A stretch of DNA of 64,000 nucleotides from Cupriavidus sp. GTDB taxonomy: Bacteria > Pseudomonadota > Gammaproteobacteria > Burkholderiales > Burkholderiaceae. The translations under genes and the position numbers were made by a program. Numbering within the stretch: position 1 is the first letter of the stretch; every line of letters begins with the position of its first letter. Below the pieces are notes generated by a model. That model was not told the origin of the DNA. It saw only the letters and a program-made list of their open reading frames with translations, and did no database searches. Location: the NCBI GenBank assembly GCA_031180665.1, contig JAPSLP010000001.1:231259-295258 (forward strand). Reading direction: 5' to 3'. Shown one piece after another: positions 53,546 to 63,133 of the stretch.

Positions 53546-53592
53546 CGCTGTCGCGCAATGGAGCACCGGTGGCGCGTGCGCGGCACAGGGGC

Positions 53593-54549
53593 TCATGGCG
53601 CCAGTGCCTGGCGTTCATACGCGGGGTACAGGTGCGTGACGTTGCGCAGGTATTCGGCCGGCATCGCGGCCCATTCGGAATAAGGTGCCGGCACCGGCAT
53701 CGCGATGACCTCGGCGAGATCGCGGCCCTCGCCGGCTGCCTGGCGCAGCCGGGCGTCGAGCCAGCGCAGGTACGCGCGCGTCTGCGCGATCGCGTCGGCG
53801 CCATCGAGCGCAGGACCATGGCTCGGCACCAGCAGGCGCAATCCGTCTTCGCGCATCCGGCGTTCCAGCACGTCGAGGCTGGCCAGCCAGCGCGGGATGT
53901 CGGCGTGCGGCGTGGTCGGGATGCGCGAGCGGAAAACGAGGCCGCCGGCGAACATCACGCGCGCGGTATGGTCGATCAGCACCAGATCGTCGCCGGTATG
54001 GCCCTCCAGGCGCAGCAGCTCGAACCGATGGCGTCCGATCGTGCGCTGTCCCGGCTCGATCGTCGTGACGGGCGGCGCCGGTTCGGTCCCCGCCATCCAG
54101 TCGCCGCAGAGCCGATACAGGTTGTCGGCATACGCGCCGGCCTCGCGGGCCGCGCCGGCGACGGTGCCGGCCAGCGCCGCCGGCCTGGCGTCGGCATAGG
54201 CCTGGTTGCCGAAGAAGTAGTCGGGATGCAGGTTCAGGTTCAGCACCACGCGGACCGGGGCCTCGGTCACCTTGGCGATCGCCGCGCGCTGCTGCTCGCC
54301 GTAGCGCCGCGACGGTCCCGTATTGACGACGACCACGCCGTCGCCGGTATCGATGAAGGCCGTATTGATGATGTTGCAACCGTTGCCGACGGCGAAGTCG
54401 GCATTCGCGCCCTCGAGCAGCCAGATGCCGTCGCCGATATCGCGCGGCGCGAGGCGGTAGTCGGGCGGCTGCAGTGTCCGTGCCGCCGGCCCGTGGCCGA
54501 ATGCCAGCGCGGGAAGCAGCAGGGCGAGCGCGGACAGCGGGCGCCTCAT
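53593..54549 (-). CDS. quinoprotein relay system zinc-metallohydrolase-like protein (SoxH-related), copy B
   Basis: 318 residues, signal peptide (RPLSALALLLPALAFG), metallo-beta-lactamase fold (NIINTAFIDTGDGVVVVNTGPSRRYGEQQ). The usual HxHxDH reads NLHPDYFFGN. Later His ligands appear as EGHTGDDLVLIDHTARVMFAGGLVF. SoxH-like proteins are thought to act on thiol adducts carried by SoxYZ-type proteins. It overlaps the SoxYZ-like gene upstream by 4 bases and is the last gene of the long minus-strand operon. Confidence 0.87.
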   Translation of the reverse strand: MRRPLSALALLLPALAFGHGPAARTLQPPDYRLAPRDIGDGIWLLEGANADFAVGNGCNIINTAFIDTGDGVVVVNTGPSRRYGEQQRAAIAKVTEAPVRVVLNLNLHPDYFFGNQAYADARPAALAGTVAGAAREAGAYADNLYRLCGDWMAGTEPAPPVTTIEPGQRTIGRHRFELLRLEGHTGDDLVLIDHTARVMFAGGLVFRSRIPTTPHADIPRWLASLDVLERRMREDGLRLLVPSHGPALDGADAIAQTRAYLRWLDARLRQAAGEGRDLAEVIAMPVPAPYSEWAAMPAEYLRNVTHLYPAYERQALAP

Positions 54550-55343
54550 GGCAGCACCCGCGCGTCGATACGGTTGCCGTTGTTGTCGCGGCCGGTCAAC
54601 GCCAGCGGCTGGGGAGCCGGCTCCCGCAGGTCGAAGGAGAAGATCGGATTCTCCGATACGGGTTCGTGCAGCTCGAGCGTGCCGAGCGGTTCGCGACGGC
54701 CGTCGACGAGCGCCAACTGCTCGATATGGAAGGCCGGGATGCCCGCCACGAGGCCGGTGTCCATCGGATGCATCACGCGGACCCGGATCCGGCCGCCGCC
54801 GCCATCGAGCGCGGCAAAGCGCCGGGCCTCGACCCGGTTCAACGTCACGCTCCACGAGCCGTCCTTGCGCGTCACGCCCGGCACGGTGCAGCCGCCGCCG
54901 GCGGCGTCGACCAGCAGTCCGCCGACATGCCAGACGCCGTCGCGGGTGCGCGCGGCCACCCGTACCGGCGATCCCTGTTCCAGCTTGAAGCGGAAGGACA
55001 GGGCGGGCTTGAGCCTGCCTGGCACGAACGTCAGCACCTGGCGGATCGGATTGCGGTCGACGCCCACCACGATGCGGTCGACCTCGCCCAGCGCCGAGGC
55101 GTCGAACGCGATCGGTACGTTCAGCGCGTCTTCGGCGAAGGCGGGACCCATCACCTTGACGCGGGGATCGAACACCACTGGCGCGTTGCCGAGCATCTCG
55201 CCACGCAGCGCGGGCCATTGCGGCGAGGCGAACGGGTCGGCATCGGCCGCCGCATGCGAAAGCGCCGCCGCCAGGGCCAGCAGTGTCCCGAGCCACGCGC
55301 GGCTTCGCCTGCCATGACGGCGCGGCGCAACAGGCCGGCTCAT
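54546..55343 (-). CDS. quinoprotein-dehydrogenase-associated SoxYZ-like carrier
   Basis: 265 residues with RR-containing signal region (RRHGRRSRAWLGTLLALAAALSHAAA). It fuses SoxY-like (FDASALGEVDRIVVGVDRNP) and SoxZ-like (RVRVMHPMDTGLV, IPAFHIEQLAL) immunoglobulin-type domains. The swinging-arm Cys lies in DAAGGGCTVPG, here internal, not at the C-terminus as in SoxY. Families of this type occur only with PQQ dehydrogenases. It overlaps the genes on both sides by 4 bases. Confidence 0.88.
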   Translation of the reverse strand: MSRPVAPRRHGRRSRAWLGTLLALAAALSHAAADADPFASPQWPALRGEMLGNAPVVFDPRVKVMGPAFAEDALNVPIAFDASALGEVDRIVVGVDRNPIRQVLTFVPGRLKPALSFRFKLEQGSPVRVAARTRDGVWHVGGLLVDAAGGGCTVPGVTRKDGSWSVTLNRVEARRFAALDGGGGRIRVRVMHPMDTGLVAGIPAFHIEQLALVDGRREPLGTLELHEPVSENPIFSFDLREPAPQPLALTGRDNNGNRIDARVLP

Positions 55344-56164
55344 GCCCGTTTCCCCAGTGGCCTGGCCATGCCGCGCTGCGGGTCGTAGCCGAGCAGCGCC
55401 ACGCCGAAGAACAGGCAGGCGCAGGCCGCCACCACCGCGACGCTGGCCCAGGCTGCCTGGCCGTACATGGCGAAGCGGATCGCCTCGACGGCATGCGTGA
55501 ACGGATTGATCCGCGCCAGCTGGTGGATCGGCCCGGCACCCGATTCCTCGAGTTTCCACAGCGGATACAGCGCGGTGCTGATGAAGAACATCGGAAAGAT
55601 CACGAAGTTCATCATGCCGGCGAAGTTCTCCAGCTGCCGCACATGCACCGACAGCGCCAGGCCGAGCGCGCCGAGCATCAGCGCGGCCAGCGTCATCGCC
55701 GCGAACAGCATCGGCAGCGCGGCATGCGCGACCGGCACGTCGAACAGCACCGCCACCAGCAGGAACGCTGCCATCTGCAGCAGCGACAGCAGCGCGCCGG
55801 CCGCGAGCTTGCATGCCAGCAACCACGGCCGCGGCAGCGGCGCCGTCAGCAGCAGCCGCATCACCCCCATTTCCCGGTCGTAGACCATCGCCAGCGAGGA
55901 CTGCATGCCGTTGAACAGCGCGATCATCGCCAGCAGGCCGGGGGTCAGATAGACCTTGTATTCGACATAGGTGTCGTAGGGCGCAATGATGGCCACGCCG
56001 AATACGTTCTGGAAGCCCGCACCGAACACCAGGAACCACAGCAGCGGCCGCACCAGCGACGAGATCAGCCGGCCTGGCTGGCGCAGGAACTTGCGCAGCT
56101 CGCGGCCGGCAACGGCGCGCAGGGCGCGCCAGCGATGGAGCAGGGCAGAGGGGGAAGTGGACAT
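55340..56164 (-). CDS. ABC-2 type transporter permease of the PQQ locus
   Basis: 274 residues with six transmembrane helices (LVRPLLWFLVFGAGF, LLAMIALFNGMQSSL, LLSLLQMAAFLLVAVLF, AMTLAALMLGALGLALSV, FVIFPMFFISTALYPL, VAVVAACACLFFGVALLG). ABC2 features include REMGVMRLLLTAPLPRPWLL. It pairs with the ATPase encoded three genes upstream and resembles PedC-type permeases found with PQQ ethanol oxidation genes. Transported substrate unknown. Confidence 0.88.
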   Translation of the reverse strand: MSTSPSALLHRWRALRAVAGRELRKFLRQPGRLISSLVRPLLWFLVFGAGFQNVFGVAIIAPYDTYVEYKVYLTPGLLAMIALFNGMQSSLAMVYDREMGVMRLLLTAPLPRPWLLACKLAAGALLSLLQMAAFLLVAVLFDVPVAHAALPMLFAAMTLAALMLGALGLALSVHVRQLENFAGMMNFVIFPMFFISTALYPLWKLEESGAGPIHQLARINPFTHAVEAIRFAMYGQAAWASVAVVAACACLFFGVALLGYDPQRGMARPLGKRA

Positions 56165-56176
56165 GGCGGCAGGCTG

Positions 56177-57379
56177 TCAGCGGCGGCACGCGGTCTCCGG
56201 CGCGTCCGCGCCCAGCGTGTCGAGGTTGTTCCTGGGATGCAGGAAGCCGTCGAGCGGGGCGACCGCCGCCACGCCGTCGGGATGCGCGAGAAACACAGGC
56301 TGGCGCAGTTGCCCGTCCCAGGGACGGAAGCTCAGGCGCGGGCCCTTGAAGCCGTCGATGACGACCTCGCCGGAGACCAGCCTCCGGGCCTGCTCGGCGA
56401 ACGCCGCCTTGGGCGCGCGCGTGGCGGCTTCGACCACCGCCTTGATGGCGACCCAGCCGGCCCAGTCGTGCCCGCTCATCGGCCGCCCGGCCGCCTTGAA
56501 GAAGCGCCGGTTCAATTGCGGGCCGCCGTGGCGCTCCCAGGCCCGGTGCCACGCCATCGCGGTCAGGCCGTTGGCGCCCGCCACGGGGCGCGGCAGCTGC
56601 GTGGCATACGGCACGGTGCGCGCGAACTCGCCGTCGGCATCGGCGACCACCACGACGTCATGATCCGGCCCACCGGTCAGCAAGCGGACGTTGGCCAGTT
56701 CCCGCTCGCGCGGATCGTTCGACAGACGGAAATCGCGCTGCGCGGCCCAGGCGACCCCGAACCGCCGGGCCGCCTGCAGGTACAGCGCCTGCCACGCGCG
56801 GTCCTCCGGGGCGGGGCCCGTCAGCAGCAGCGCCTTGCGCCATTTGCGCGCGGCCAGCGCCTGCATCAGCGCGTCGGCCTGCATGCGCCGGCTCGGCAGC
56901 GTATGCAGCAGGTGCGGCGCGCAGGCTTCCCCGCGCAGCAGGTCGTCGTCGGACGAGACGTTCAGCAGCAAGGCCTCGCCCGGCTGCACGGCGCGGGTCG
57001 CCGCGCGTACGGCGTCGGCCGGCAGGTCGAGCACGATGTAGCGGATGCCCTGGCGCGCCAGCATGGCCGTCGTCTGCGCCGCCGCCTGGGCATCGCGCGC
57101 TTCGGCAGGTTCGAGCTTCAGCGTCATCCCGGCGGCCTCAAGCGCCAGGCGCGATTCGGTCGCGGCCACGCGCATGCCGTCGAACGGCCGGCCCTCCGGG
57201 TGGCCCGGGTAGCGCTGCTCCAGCCGTTTGGGCTCGTAGCGCGGGTCGTCGGCCAGGCTGACGACGCCGACGCGCAGCTCGGCCGGCGCAGCAGTGGCCG
57301 CAGCCGTTGCCGCGGCAGTCGCCATGCCGGCCAGCAACGCGCGGGCGACAAGCGGACGCAGTAGCGCGCGCCTAGTCAT
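56177..57379 (-). CDS. ABC-type substrate-binding protein of the PQQ locus
   Basis: 400 residues, signal peptide with an Ala/Thr repeat (GMATAAATAAATAAPAE), then a branched-chain amino-acid-binding (type I) fold (LRVGVVSLADDPRYEPKRLEQRYPG). It belongs to the group found only beside PQQ alcohol dehydrogenases. Its combination with an ABC-2 exporter-type permease is unusual, because such permeases normally have no binding protein; it may bind the dehydrogenase or a signal and not feed the permease. It overlaps the beta-propeller gene by 8 bases. Confidence 0.87.
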   Translation of the reverse strand: MTRRALLRPLVARALLAGMATAAATAAATAAPAELRVGVVSLADDPRYEPKRLEQRYPGHPEGRPFDGMRVAATESRLALEAAGMTLKLEPAEARDAQAAAQTTAMLARQGIRYIVLDLPADAVRAATRAVQPGEALLLNVSSDDDLLRGEACAPHLLHTLPSRRMQADALMQALAARKWRKALLLTGPAPEDRAWQALYLQAARRFGVAWAAQRDFRLSNDPRERELANVRLLTGGPDHDVVVVADADGEFARTVPYATQLPRPVAGANGLTAMAWHRAWERHGGPQLNRRFFKAAGRPMSGHDWAGWVAIKAVVEAATRAPKAAFAEQARRLVSGEVVIDGFKGPRLSFRPWDGQLRQPVFLAHPDGVAAVAPLDGFLHPRNNLDTLGADAPETACRR

Positions 57380-58388
57380 CGATCGCCACCGAATGCGGTA
57401 CGCGCCCCGCCTTCAGCGTCGCCACCGCCTTGGCGCGCGCGGTGTCGACCACGCTGACGTCGTCCGACATGCCGTTGGTCACGTACAGCAGCGCATCGCC
57501 GCGCGTCAGCGCCACACCCCAGGCGCGCCGGCCGACCAGCACGTAAGCGAGCACGCGCCGCGCGGCGACATCGACCACCGCCACATGGTTGGCCCGCCCC
57601 AGGGCGACATAGGCACGCTTGCCGTCGCGCGACAGGGCCAGGCCCACCGGCGTCACGTCGTCGGGACGAAAACCCTTCGGCGCGAACGTCAGCACATGCG
57701 CGACCTGCAGCGTGTCGGTGCGGATGATCGACACGCTGGCGCCGAGCTCGTTGCTGACCCACAGCTCCTTGCCGTCGGGCGACAGCGCGAAGCGGCGCGG
57801 CCGGTTGCCGACGGGGATATGGCGAATGATCTTGCGGCTGTCCACGTCGATCACATGGACCAGATTGGCGACCTCGGACGCGACGTAGACGCGCTTGCCG
57901 TCGCTGCTTACCTTGACGCCCTCCGGTTCATCGCCGACCTCCACCGAAAAGCGCTTCTGCCCGGTCGCCGTATCGACCGCGGTCAGCAGGGCCTCTTCCT
58001 CGTTGGAGACATAGAGCGTCCTGCCGTCCGGGCTCAGGTCGAACATTTCCGGGTCGTCGCCGACGCGCAGCGCGCCCAGCGTCTTGCGCGTGCGGACGTC
58101 GACCACATCGACGCGATCGTCGTCGCTGCAGGCGACATAGAGGCGCGTGCGGTCGGGCGAGAGCTGCAGGTGGCGCGGCCTGCGGCACTGGGGCACCACC
58201 GCGGCCGTCTGCCGGCTGGCGGCGTCGTAGAACGTCAGGCTGCCGTCCTTCTCGCTGGAGACGATGACCTGGCCGCCGCCGGCCGGGTATGCCGCCTCGG
58301 ACCAGCCGGCCAGCACCAGCACGGCCGTCGCGACCAGGGTTGCGCCGACGACCCAGCGGATGCGCGGCACCGGGGGCAGGTGGCTCAT
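57372..58388 (-). CDS. PQQ-catabolism-associated beta-propeller protein (YVTN type)
   Basis: 338 residues, signal anchor (IRWVVGATLVATAVLVLAGWSEAAY), then seven repeats with the LSPDGxxLYVSN pattern (for example FDLSPDGRTLYVSNEEE, RRFALSPDGKELWVSN). Such YVTN propellers occur with PQQ alcohol oxidation genes; the function is unknown, perhaps assembly or electron-transfer scaffolding in the periplasm. Overlaps: 8 bases with the binding-protein gene, 4 with the ATPase gene. Confidence 0.88.
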   Translation of the reverse strand: MSHLPPVPRIRWVVGATLVATAVLVLAGWSEAAYPAGGGQVIVSSEKDGSLTFYDAASRQTAAVVPQCRRPRHLQLSPDRTRLYVACSDDDRVDVVDVRTRKTLGALRVGDDPEMFDLSPDGRTLYVSNEEEALLTAVDTATGQKRFSVEVGDEPEGVKVSSDGKRVYVASEVANLVHVIDVDSRKIIRHIPVGNRPRRFALSPDGKELWVSNELGASVSIIRTDTLQVAHVLTFAPKGFRPDDVTPVGLALSRDGKRAYVALGRANHVAVVDVAARRVLAYVLVGRRAWGVALTRGDALLYVTNGMSDDVSVVDTARAKAVATLKAGRVPHSVAIDD

Positions 58389-59185
58389 GTCGATGCCTCC
58401 GAGGCGGTGAGGGCCAGGAAGGCCCGTTCGAGTTCGGACTGGCCAGTGGCGTCGCGCAGCATTGCCGGGGTGCCGTCGAAGCGGACCGTGCCCCGGTGCA
58501 GCACGACCACGCGGTCGCAGGCGGCAACCTCCTGCACCAGATGGGTGGCCCACAGCACCGCGGTGGATTGCTCGGCGGCAAGGCGGCGGGCTTCGTCGAC
58601 GATCTGCGCGCGCGAGGCCGGGTCGAGTCCGACCGTGGCCTCGTCCATCAGCAGCAGCGCGGGGTCGTGCAGCAGCGCCCGCGCCAGTTCGACCTTGCGG
58701 CGGTTACCGCCCGACAGCGCACGCACCGGCGCACGTTCGCGCTCGGCAAGCCCAAAGTGCGCGAGCAGGGCGGCGATGCGCGGCAAGGATTGCCGGCGCG
58801 CCAGACCATGCAGGTCGGCATGGAACAGCAGGTTGTCGCGCACCGACAGGTCCAGGTCGATCGCCGGCTGCTGGAAGACGATGCCGAGCCGCGCCAGCGC
58901 GCGTGCCGGATGCTCGCGCATATCGGCGCCCATCACTTCGGTGCGGCCGGCATCCGCGACAAACAGCCCGCTGAGGATCTGGAACAGCGTGGTCTTGCCG
59001 GCGCCGTTCGGCCCCAGCAGCGCAACGAATTCGCCGGGGCGCACCGACAGCGAAACGCCATCGAGCGCGGCCTGCCTGCCGAAGCGCTTGACCAGCCCGT
59101 CGCAGCGAAGCGCCGGCGCGGTATCGGACGGTGCCTCGCTCGCTGCGGCATCCGCGCGCATCGCTGCGGCAATGGCCGGGCGCAT
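58385..59185 (-). CDS. ABC transporter ATP-binding protein of the PQQ locus
   Basis: 266 residues. Walker A LLGPNGAGKTT, Q-loop VFQQPAIDLDLS, signature LSGGNRRKVELARALLHDP, Walker B LLLMDEAT and switch THLVQE are all present. The start ATG is fused to the stop of the Bug-type gene as TGATG, which selects it over a GTG one codon earlier. It powers the ABC-2 permease encoded two genes downstream. Similar to PedA-type ATPases. Confidence 0.92.
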   Translation of the reverse strand: MRPAIAAAMRADAAASEAPSDTAPALRCDGLVKRFGRQAALDGVSLSVRPGEFVALLGPNGAGKTTLFQILSGLFVADAGRTEVMGADMREHPARALARLGIVFQQPAIDLDLSVRDNLLFHADLHGLARRQSLPRIAALLAHFGLAERERAPVRALSGGNRRKVELARALLHDPALLLMDEATVGLDPASRAQIVDEARRLAAEQSTAVLWATHLVQEVAACDRVVVLHRGTVRFDGTPAMLRDATGQSELERAFLALTASEAST

Positions 59186-60216
59186 CACGATGGCTCCTGG
59201 CCGGCCGCCAGCCCCAGCCGTTGCGCGAACTCGCGCTCGCGCGCCCAGACGCCGCGCAGATAGGCCTCATACCGCCCGGTATCGAGATAGGTCAGCTCCT
59301 GGTCGTACCTGGCCAGTTCAGCCAGATGCCGCGGGTGGCGCATCGCGCGGGCGAAGGCGTCGTGCAGCCGGCGCACGATGCGCGGGTCGGTGCCCCGCGG
59401 CACGCCGATGCCATAGGGGGAGTTGTGGACCGCGTCGGGATAGCCGAGCTCCTTCAGGGTCGGCACGTCGGGCCAGCGGGGCGAGCGGTGTTCGCTGAAC
59501 AGCGCCAGCAGCCGCAGGCGTCCGCTGTCGACATAGGGCGCGAAGCCGGTGGCGCTCACGCCCGCCATCAGCGCGCCGCCGGCCACCGCCAGCATCTGGT
59601 CGGCGATGCCGCGGTAGGGGATATGCAGATAGCGGACGTGGTTGCGGCCGAGCACGTCCTCGATCGCCAGATGCGGCGTGGTGCCGATACCGGAGGACCC
59701 CACCGTCAGCGCGTTGGGATGAGCCTGTCCCCACGCCACCAGGTCGCCGAAGCTGCGGAACGGGCTGCCCGCCGGCACCACGATGCCGAAGGTATAGCCG
59801 GAGATCATCACCACCGGCTGGATATCGCGCAGCGGCTGCCAGGTCGTCTTCTGCTGGTGCGGCAGCCGGTAGACCGTCACCGGGAGCTGGCCGATGGTGT
59901 AGCCGTCCGGCCGCGCCGCCGCGAGCAGCGCGCCGACCAGCGCACCGCCGGCGCCGGCGCGGTTCTCGACCACCACGGGCTGGCCCAGCTCCTGCCCGAC
60001 CAGGTCGGCCAATACCCGCATCGACAGATCGGTGGCGCCTCCCGCCGGCCAGGGCACGATCATCGTCAGCGGATGCGTGGGGTAGCCGCCGGCCTGGCCG
60101 GCGCTCGCGTCGGCCGTGGCGGCGACGCCGGGCAGCGCCGCGCTCGCGGCCAGCGCGCCAAGCGCGATCGCGAAGGCGCGGCGTCTTGGCATGGAAAGGA
60201 CTTGCGCGGGCGCCAT
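59185..60216 (-). CDS. Bug-family (TctC-type) periplasmic binding protein
   Basis: 343 residues from an ATG that overlaps the DUF779 stop as TGATG; another ATG eight codons on (MPRRRAFAIAL) is possible. Signal peptide, then the Bug fold (YPTHPLTMIVPWPAGGATDLSMRVLADLV, ENRAGAGGALVGALLAAARPDGYTIG). Bug proteins bind carboxylates for tripartite transporters or act as sensors; no TctA/TctB membrane genes are nearby. Its place within the PQQ operon is odd and suggests a sensory or chaperone role. Confidence 0.88.
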   Translation of the reverse strand: MAPAQVLSMPRRRAFAIALGALAASAALPGVAATADASAGQAGGYPTHPLTMIVPWPAGGATDLSMRVLADLVGQELGQPVVVENRAGAGGALVGALLAAARPDGYTIGQLPVTVYRLPHQQKTTWQPLRDIQPVVMISGYTFGIVVPAGSPFRSFGDLVAWGQAHPNALTVGSSGIGTTPHLAIEDVLGRNHVRYLHIPYRGIADQMLAVAGGALMAGVSATGFAPYVDSGRLRLLALFSEHRSPRWPDVPTLKELGYPDAVHNSPYGIGVPRGTDPRIVRRLHDAFARAMRHPRHLAELARYDQELTYLDTGRYEAYLRGVWAREREFAQRLGLAAGQEPS

Positions 60217-60629
60217 CACGCGGCGAGGTCGGGATAGTCGACGGTTGCCCGCTGCGGCGGCGCCGCGGCGAGCCGGCCGGATTCCTCGTCGGTGAACAGC
60301 CGCGAGCGTGTCAGGAAGCGCATGCCGGTGGCGCGTTCGATCGAGAACATGCCACCGTTGCCCGGCACCACGTCGATGATCAGCTGGGTGTGCCGCCAGT
60401 ACTCGAACTGCGATTCGCTCATGTAGAACGGCGCGCCGCCGATCTCGCCGAGCTTGATATCGCTGCCGCCGACCAGGAACTCGCCGCGGGGGAAGCACAT
60501 CGGCGCGCTGCCGTCGCAGCAGCCGCCGGACTGGTGGAACAGGATGGGACCGTGGTCGCCGGTCAGCTGCGCGATCAGCGCGAGCGCGGCGTCGGTGGCG
60601 ATCACGCGTGGGGGCAGGGGAGTATGCAT
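60216..60629 (-). CDS. DUF779 family protein
   Basis: 137 residues with a Cys-rich loop (GGCCDGSAPMC) and QSGG-type motifs. DUF779 proteins accompany AcoD/ExaC-type aldehyde dehydrogenases in many genomes. It lies 125 bases downstream of the aldehyde dehydrogenase gene, and its stop is fused to the next start. Possibly a metal-binding helper of the dehydrogenase; no activity is known. Confidence 0.9.
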   Translation of the reverse strand: MHTPLPPRVIATDAALALIAQLTGDHGPILFHQSGGCCDGSAPMCFPRGEFLVGGSDIKLGEIGGAPFYMSESQFEYWRHTQLIIDVVPGNGGMFSIERATGMRFLTRSRLFTDEESGRLAAAPPQRATVDYPDLAA

Positions 60630-60754
60630 CGTCGGAATCCGCGAAGATGCCGTCGCCCGCGCGAAAGCCGGGAGCCCGGCGTGCTTGCCGCTTGCGGCGG
60701 AACAAGACGCCAGGTTCTCGTTGGCGGGGCGACGGCTGTTGCCAGGCCCGCCGG

Positions 60755-62275
<1,521 letters not shown>

Positions 62276-62359
62276 GGTGGTGTCTCCTGACGATTCGTTT
62301 GTCTTGCGGTTGCCCTGCTGTCTTGGCGACCGGGTATCCGGCCAGTCCATCCTCATCAG

Positions 62360-62375
62360 CGCAAGGAGCGTGCCA
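62360..62375 (-). promoter_or_regulatory. sigma54 -24/-12 element for the aldehyde dehydrogenase operon
   Basis: The minus strand reads TGGCACGCTCCTTGCG, a full match to TGGCACG-N4-TTGC with GG-N10-GC spacing. The leader to the ATG would be about 75 bases. Confidence 0.9.
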
Positions 62376-62425
62376 CTGGCCGCTCGCCGTTTTCCGGCAT
62401 CGATCGCCGGCATTGCGTGCTCCCA

Positions 62426-62432
62426 CTGTTGC
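62426..62432. promoter_or_regulatory. candidate activator-binding motif CTGTTGC (aldehyde dehydrogenase)
   Basis: Complement of the GCAACAG motif of the two other sigma54 regions, about 50 bases upstream of the -24 element. A GGAGCA motif (62470-62475) is also shared with the other regions. Confidence 0.4.
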
Positions 62433-62506
62433 GTCGCTTATCGACGCCGTGTCCGCGGTGTCCCGGAATGGAGCAATCGTGCCGCGGTCGGCGCCCGGCG
62501 CGTGTT

Positions 62507-63133
62507 TCAGTCGAGCCCGTGCTCGCGCGCATAGCGGTACATCTCGACGACATTGGCCAGTCCCAGCTTCTTGCGGATCAGCGTCTGGTAATTGGCGATC
62601 GTCTTGATGCTCAGGTAGAGCTGCGCGGCAATGTCCTCGAGCGCGATGCCGCGCACCAGCAGGCGGAACAGGTCGAACTCGCGCGGGGACAGGCGCATGT
62701 GCGGCAGGGCCCTGGGATCTGACTCGCCGGCGAGGGCGGCGATATCGTCGGACAGCGGCCGCTCGCCGGCCGCGACCCGATGCACCGCGTCGACCAGCAG
62801 GTCCGGCGCGCTGCTCTTGGTCAGATAACCGTCCGCCCCCGCGCGCAGTGCCTGCGCGACGATGGCGGGGCTGTCGTGCATGCTGAAGACCAGCACGCGC
62901 ACGGCCGGCACGCGTGCCTTCAGGCAGCGCAGCACCTCCAGCCCGCCGCGCCCCGGCATCGACAGGTCCAGCACCAGCACGTCGGCGGGATGGCGGCTGA
63001 GCCAGAGATACGCGGCATCGCCGTCGGCGAACTCGCCGACGACCTGCAGGCGCTCGTCCAGTTCCAACAGGCGACGGTAGCCGGTGCGCACCACGGCATG
63101 GTCGTCGGCGAGTACGACGCGCAGCGGCAGCAT
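62507..63133 (-). CDS. NarL/LuxR-type response regulator (ErbR/ExaE-like)
   Basis: 208 residues. Receiver domain with phospho-acceptor Asp56 (DVLVLDLSMPGRGGLEVL) and Lys in GYLTKSS. C-terminal LuxR HTH (LSPREFDLFRLLVRGIALEDIAAQLYLSIKTIANYQTLIRKKLG). The start ATG overlaps the kinase stop as TGATG. Similar pairs (ExaDE, ErbR/AgmR) control PQQ ethanol oxidation in Pseudomonas. It may control the pqq or dehydrogenase genes along with the sigma54 activator. Confidence 0.92.
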   Translation of the reverse strand: MLPLRVVLADDHAVVRTGYRRLLELDERLQVVGEFADGDAAYLWLSRHPADVLVLDLSMPGRGGLEVLRCLKARVPAVRVLVFSMHDSPAIVAQALRAGADGYLTKSSAPDLLVDAVHRVAAGERPLSDDIAALAGESDPRALPHMRLSPREFDLFRLLVRGIALEDIAAQLYLSIKTIANYQTLIRKKLGLANVVEMYRYAREHGLD

